Both the position numbers and the translations under genes were made by a program. A stretch of DNA of 64,000 nt from Oscillospiraceae bacterium (lineage in GTDB: Bacteria > Bacillota > Clostridia > Saccharofermentanales > Saccharofermentanaceae): contig CADAIP010000013.1 in assembly GCA_902787975.1 (NCBI GenBank), positions 1-64,000 on the forward strand. The letters are read 5' to 3'. Below the pieces are notes generated by a model. The model searched no databases and had not been told where the DNA came from. It saw only the letters and a program-made list of their open reading frames with translations. This document shows, one piece after another, positions 60,340 through 64,000 of the stretch (positions within the stretch are counted from its first letter, which is position 1; each line of letters opens with the position of its first letter).

Positions 60340-62778
60340 ATGGCAAACAGTGAAATCAAAATTGCATTAGCGGGTAACCCGAACTGCGGTAAGACAACGC
60401 TCTTTAACGCGCTTACGGGTTCAAACCAGTTCGTAGGTAACTGGCCCGGCGTTACGGTAGAAAAGAAGGAAGGTAAGCTTAAAAAGCATGACGGTGTAAC
60501 TATCACTGACCTTCCCGGTATTTATTCGCTTTCTCCTTATACATTAGAGGAAGTTGTCGCAAGAAATTACCTTATAGATGAGAATCCGGATGTTATCCTC
60601 AACATTGTTGATGGTACTAACCTGGAGCGTAACTTATATCTCACAACACAGCTTACAGAACTCGGTATCCCGGTTGTAATGGCTGTAAATATGATCGATA
60701 TCGTTAACAAGAACGGCGATAAGATCAATCTCGATGCACTCTCTGAGCAGATGGGCTGCAAGGCAGTAGCGATCTCCGCTCTTAAGGGTACGGGAATCAT
60801 GGAAGCTGCAGAAGAAGCTATCAAGGCTGCTAACGGTACAAAGACTCTTCCGCCTCATTCTTTCTCAGGTCCTGTAGAGCATGCCCTTGCTCATATCGAA
60901 GAAGCAGTGCTTCACGATATGAATGAGGACAAGCAGAGATGGTATGCAATCAAGATCTTCGAGCGCGACGAGAAGATCATTGCAAAGCTCAACATCTCCA
61001 AAGAGAAGATGGAGCATATCGAGAAGGATATCGCAGCAGCTGAGAAGGAACTCGATGACGATGCAGAGTCCATCATTACAAATGAAAGATATGTATATAT
61101 CGCATCCATCATCAAGAGCTGCTACAAAAAGCAGAATAAGGCTAAGCAGTCCACATCAGATAAGATCGATAAGATCGTAACAAACAGGATCCTGGCACTT
61201 CCTATTTTCGCAGTCATCATGTATGCGGTTTACTGGATTGCAATGACGGCATTCGGTGCGAGCGCCACTGACTTTACAAACGATCAGATCTTCGGTGACG
61301 GCTGGTATCTTTTCGGAATCGGACGCTCAGGCTATGAAGAGATGGTCGATGAGTGGGCAGGAGAGACAGTATTTGTTGACGATGTTAAGGCTGTGATCGA
61401 TGCAGCTGCCGACAACGATGTAACCGGTGCAGAGAATCTTCAGGCAGACTTCGAAGATGCTGATTTCGGTGCATTCGAAGAAGATTACGGATTCTATGCT
61501 GATGAACTTGAAGAAAACGGATATGAACTTAACGCTGCGCTTGAAGCAGCAGGTGCCCTTGATGAGGATGGCGAGTTCACAACGCCCGGTATGGATGAAG
61601 TTGAAGGTGCGGTCTTCGTTCCCAGCATCCCTGATCTTGTAAGTTCCGGACTCGAAAAAGCCGGCGCTAACGAATTCGTTACCGGCCTTGTAGTTGACGG
61701 TATCGTAGGAGGTGTCGGTGCGGTATTGGGATTCGTACCCCAGATGCTCGTTCTCTTCTTCCTCCTCGCATTCCTTGAGTCATGCGGATACATGGCAAGA
61801 GTTGCATTCGTACTTGACCGTATCTTCAGAAGATTCGGTCTTTCAGGAAAGTCATTCATCCCTATGCTCGTATCTTCAGGATGCGGCGTTCCGGGTATCA
61901 TGGCGTCAAGAACTATCGAGAGCCAGCGTGACCGCAGGATGACCATCATGACAACAACATTCATTCCCTGTGGTGCAAAGCTCCCTATCATTGCTCTTAT
62001 CTCTGCAGCACTCTTCCGTCACACATTCATGGGTGGTGCATGGGTTGCTCCTGCTGCATACTTCATCGGTGTTGCTGCAGTAATCATCTCAGGTATCCTT
62101 CTTAAGAAGACAAAGATGTTCGCAGGCGATCCCGCTCCTTTCGTAATGGAGCTCCCTGCATATCACTGGCCTACACTTGGAAATCTCTTAAGATCAATGT
62201 GGGAGAGAGGCTGGTCCTTCATCAAGAAAGCAGGAACGGTAATCCTTATTTCTTCGATCGTGATCTGGCTTGGTTCCGTATTCGGAAACACAGATGCCGG
62301 ATTCGGATTCGATCCTGATATGGAACTTGAATCATCCGTATTAGGCATTGTTGGCGGAGCAATCAAGTGGATCTTTGCTCCTATCGGTTTTGCAAATATC
62401 AAGGCTACTATCGCTACGATCATGGGTCTTGTTGCAAAGGAAGAAGTTGTCGGTGTATTCGGTGTCCTTGACTTCGAAGGTCTCACTGCTCTTGCGGGAT
62501 TCTCTTTCCTCATCTTCAACCTCCTCTGCGCTCCTTGCTTCGCTGCTATCGGTGCGATCAAGCGTGAGATGAACTCAGCTAAGTGGACTTGGTTTGCAAT
62601 CGGCTATCAGTGCGTATTCGCTTATGCGATCTCACTTATCGTTTACCAGTTCGGCCTCCTTTTCTCAGGCTCGGTAAACGTTATCGGCTTGATCTTTGCG
62701 ATCCTTGTACTTGCAGGACTCTGCTTCCTCGTATTCAGACCTGCCAAGAAGTACACTGGCGCAGTAAAAGAGAATTAA
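60340..62778 (+). CDS. feoB: Ferrous iron transporter FeoB
   Basis: An 812-residue GTP-driven Fe2+ importer. The G domain has GNPNCGKTT (12-20), switch and DLPGIYSLSPYT, and the NMID segment. The Gate/core helices follow: SCGYMARVAFVLDR, SGCGVPGIMASRTIES, TTFIPCGAKLPII, and late GLVAKEEVVGVFGV. Between the first membrane helix and the second lies an acidic insertion of about 100 residues (about 330-435, rich in Asp, Glu and Ala), which should face outside. I chose ATG 60340, preceded by GAGAGGGG; the frame opens upstream at 60322 without a ribosome site. Confidence 0.95.
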   Translation: MANSEIKIALAGNPNCGKTTLFNALTGSNQFVGNWPGVTVEKKEGKLKKHDGVTITDLPGIYSLSPYTLEEVVARNYLIDENPDVILNIVDGTNLERNLYLTTQLTELGIPVVMAVNMIDIVNKNGDKINLDALSEQMGCKAVAISALKGTGIMEAAEEAIKAANGTKTLPPHSFSGPVEHALAHIEEAVLHDMNEDKQRWYAIKIFERDEKIIAKLNISKEKMEHIEKDIAAAEKELDDDAESIITNERYVYIASIIKSCYKKQNKAKQSTSDKIDKIVTNRILALPIFAVIMYAVYWIAMTAFGASATDFTNDQIFGDGWYLFGIGRSGYEEMVDEWAGETVFVDDVKAVIDAAADNDVTGAENLQADFEDADFGAFEEDYGFYADELEENGYELNAALEAAGALDEDGEFTTPGMDEVEGAVFVPSIPDLVSSGLEKAGANEFVTGLVVDGIVGGVGAVLGFVPQMLVLFFLLAFLESCGYMARVAFVLDRIFRRFGLSGKSFIPMLVSSGCGVPGIMASRTIESQRDRRMTIMTTTFIPCGAKLPIIALISAALFRHTFMGGAWVAPAAYFIGVAAVIISGILLKKTKMFAGDPAPFVMELPAYHWPTLGNLLRSMWERGWSFIKKAGTVILISSIVIWLGSVFGNTDAGFGFDPDMELESSVLGIVGGAIKWIFAPIGFANIKATIATIMGLVAKEEVVGVFGVLDFEGLTALAGFSFLIFNLLCAPCFAAIGAIKREMNSAKWTWFAIGYQCVFAYAISLIVYQFGLLFSGSVNVIGLIFAILVLAGLCFLVFRPAKKYTGAVKEN

Positions 62779-62789
62779 AGGTGTTTTGA

Positions 62790-62978
62790 ATGGTTGAGTG
62801 GCTTGCAGCTAATTGGGTAAACATAATCATCCTCGCTAGTGTCGGAGGGCTTATCGCTCTTGCGGTGATCGTGATGATCAAAGACAAGAAGGCAGGAAAG
62901 AGTTCGTGCGGATGCAACTGCGCGAAGTGTGCGATGGCCGGTAAATGTCATTCACAAACTAAAGCAAATAAGTCCTGA
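62790..62978 (+). CDS. FeoB-associated Cys-rich membrane protein
   Basis: A 62-residue protein with one membrane helix (about 9-30) and a Cys-rich tail, CGCNCAKCAMAGKC. This family replaces FeoC in many Bacillota and lies after feoB, as here (11 nt gap). A role in handling iron or an Fe-S cluster at the transporter is supposed, not shown. Confidence 0.87.
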   Translation: MVEWLAANWVNIIILASVGGLIALAVIVMIKDKKAGKSSCGCNCAKCAMAGKCHSQTKANKS

Positions 62979-63080
62979 TTTCTCCATAAACTAAGTGCTG
63001 AAGGGGCTGTCTCAAATGAATTATTCGTTTGTGTACAGTTAATGGTAAAATAAAATATCTTTTATGGAGGTCACATGACT

Positions 63081-63446
63081 ATGCAGGAATCCGGTGAAAT
63101 GTATCTTGAATCTATATTAGTGCTTACAAAGAAGGGGGCACCTGTAAGATCTTTGGATGTGGCCAACTATCTCGGTGTTTCCAAGCCGAGCGTAAGCAGA
63201 GCGATGGGACTGCTCAAATCCGGTAATTATATTTCCATTGATGATAAGGGACATATAACGCTTCTGGAAGATGGTCTTAAGATTGCCAAGAAGATATATG
63301 AAAGACATGTTGTCATTACGGAAATCCTGTTGGAATTGGGAGTTGACATGAAGACTGCCGAAGACGATGCTTGCCGTATCGAGCATGTAATCAGCGATAA
63401 GACCTTTAAGGCTCTTAAGAAGCACAGAAAAACGCACGGAAAATAA
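63081..63446 (+). CDS. Second DtxR/MntR-family metal-dependent repressor
   Basis: A 121-residue paralogue of the repressor at 59.3 kb. YLGVSKPSVSRAMGLLKSG is the recognition helix, and YERHVVITEILLELGVDMKTAEDDACRIEH gives metal-binding Glu, Asp, Cys and His. It keeps a Cys (DDACRIEH) where the other copy has Arg-Arg context (DDARRIER), closer to classical iron-sensing DtxR. I prefer ATG 63081, 9 nt after GGAGGT; ATG 63075 is only 3 nt away. It closes the feo region and may be co-transcribed or have its own promoter in the 100-nt gap. Confidence 0.87.
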   Translation: MQESGEMYLESILVLTKKGAPVRSLDVANYLGVSKPSVSRAMGLLKSGNYISIDDKGHITLLEDGLKIAKKIYERHVVITEILLELGVDMKTAEDDACRIEHVISDKTFKALKKHRKTHGK

Positions 63447-63481
63447 TCCGTCATATTTCTGTTTGATTTATCTAACAAATA

Positions 63482-63522
63482 AAAGAACCCGGCTCCAAAA
63501 GGGGACATGAGCCGGGTTCTTT
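63482..63522. terminator. Bidirectional terminator between repressor and enolase genes
   Basis: A perfect 14-bp stem AAAGAACCCGGCTC / GAGCCGGGTTCTTT with a 13-nt loop, flanked on the minus strand by TTTTATTTG. It ends both convergent genes. Confidence 0.88.
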
Positions 63523-63544
63523 CTATGAAGTCAGATAGAGGAAA

Positions 63545-64000
<456 letters not shown>

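Overview
The window reads as chromosome of a low-to-moderate GC, Gram-positive, strictly anaerobic Clostridia-type bacterium (Bacillota). Supporting points are strong GGAGG ribosome sites, a primary sigma factor and AddAB helicase-nuclease of Firmicutes type, a FeoA-FeoA-FeoB set with a Cys-rich FeoB partner, a butyrate kinase-type acyl kinase, an Rnf-like redox cluster, lipoprotein signals, and a cell-surface GH9 cellulase. A fibre-rich gut, rumen or digester habitat is a reasonable inference. The genus cannot be named from sequence alone.

Layout. 1-1.6 kb: end of a NifU-like Fe-S scaffold gene plus a GGGtGRT-family gene. 1.7-4.2 kb: NhaC-type antiporter and a DMT exporter, convergent. 4.2-7.5 kb: two copies of a small palindromic repeat, then a copper operon (csoR, copA with a fused copZ-like domain) under twin identical operators. 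7.6-10.7 kb: two-component system plus unknown exported proteins. 10.7-13.9 kb (minus): DUF4037 protein, phosphate acetyltransferase and butyrate kinase. 14-15.7 kb: CPBP protease and a broken HU gene. 15.8-18.4 kb: Zn/Cd-sensing operon (ArsR-type sensor, HMA protein, P-type ATPase). 18.5-29.2 kb: clostripain-like lipoprotein, AmmeMemoRadiSam genes, zinc-ribbon membrane protein, racemase-like and beta-lactamase-like proteins, and a GH9 cellulase. 29.3-37.1 kb: addB-addA and tadA. 37.1-39.2 kb: zinc-ribbon protein behind a strong promoter and structured-looking leader, then rpoD. 39.2-44.3 kb: an Rnf-like operon reduced to C, D, a G-like flavoprotein and an unknown membrane protein, then tRNA-Arg(CCT). 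44.4-46.1 kb: AT-rich scar with remnants that look derived from a conjugative element. 46.2-50.7 kb: zinc-ribbon proteins, one internally duplicated, with an XRE regulator. 50.8-56.6 kb: plus-strand accessory block headed by a YidC-sulfatase fusion. 56.8-59.2 kb: XRE membrane regulator and an Ntn amidase. 59.3-63.4 kb: ferrous-iron operon feoA-feoA-feoB flanked by two DtxR-type repressors. 63.5 kb to the end: the C-terminal part of enolase.

Three metal circuits (copper, zinc/cadmium, ferrous iron) each keep their sensor beside their transporter, with palindromic operators placed on recognisable sigma-A promoters. The most promising poorly described systems are the reduced Rnf-like cluster, whose RnfD lacks the usual covalent-flavin motif; the YidC-sulfatase fusion block; and the zinc-ribbon cluster. 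The least expected damage is the HU gene, which has lost its DNA-binding arm by a frame-shifting internal deletion although its promoter and terminator are intact.
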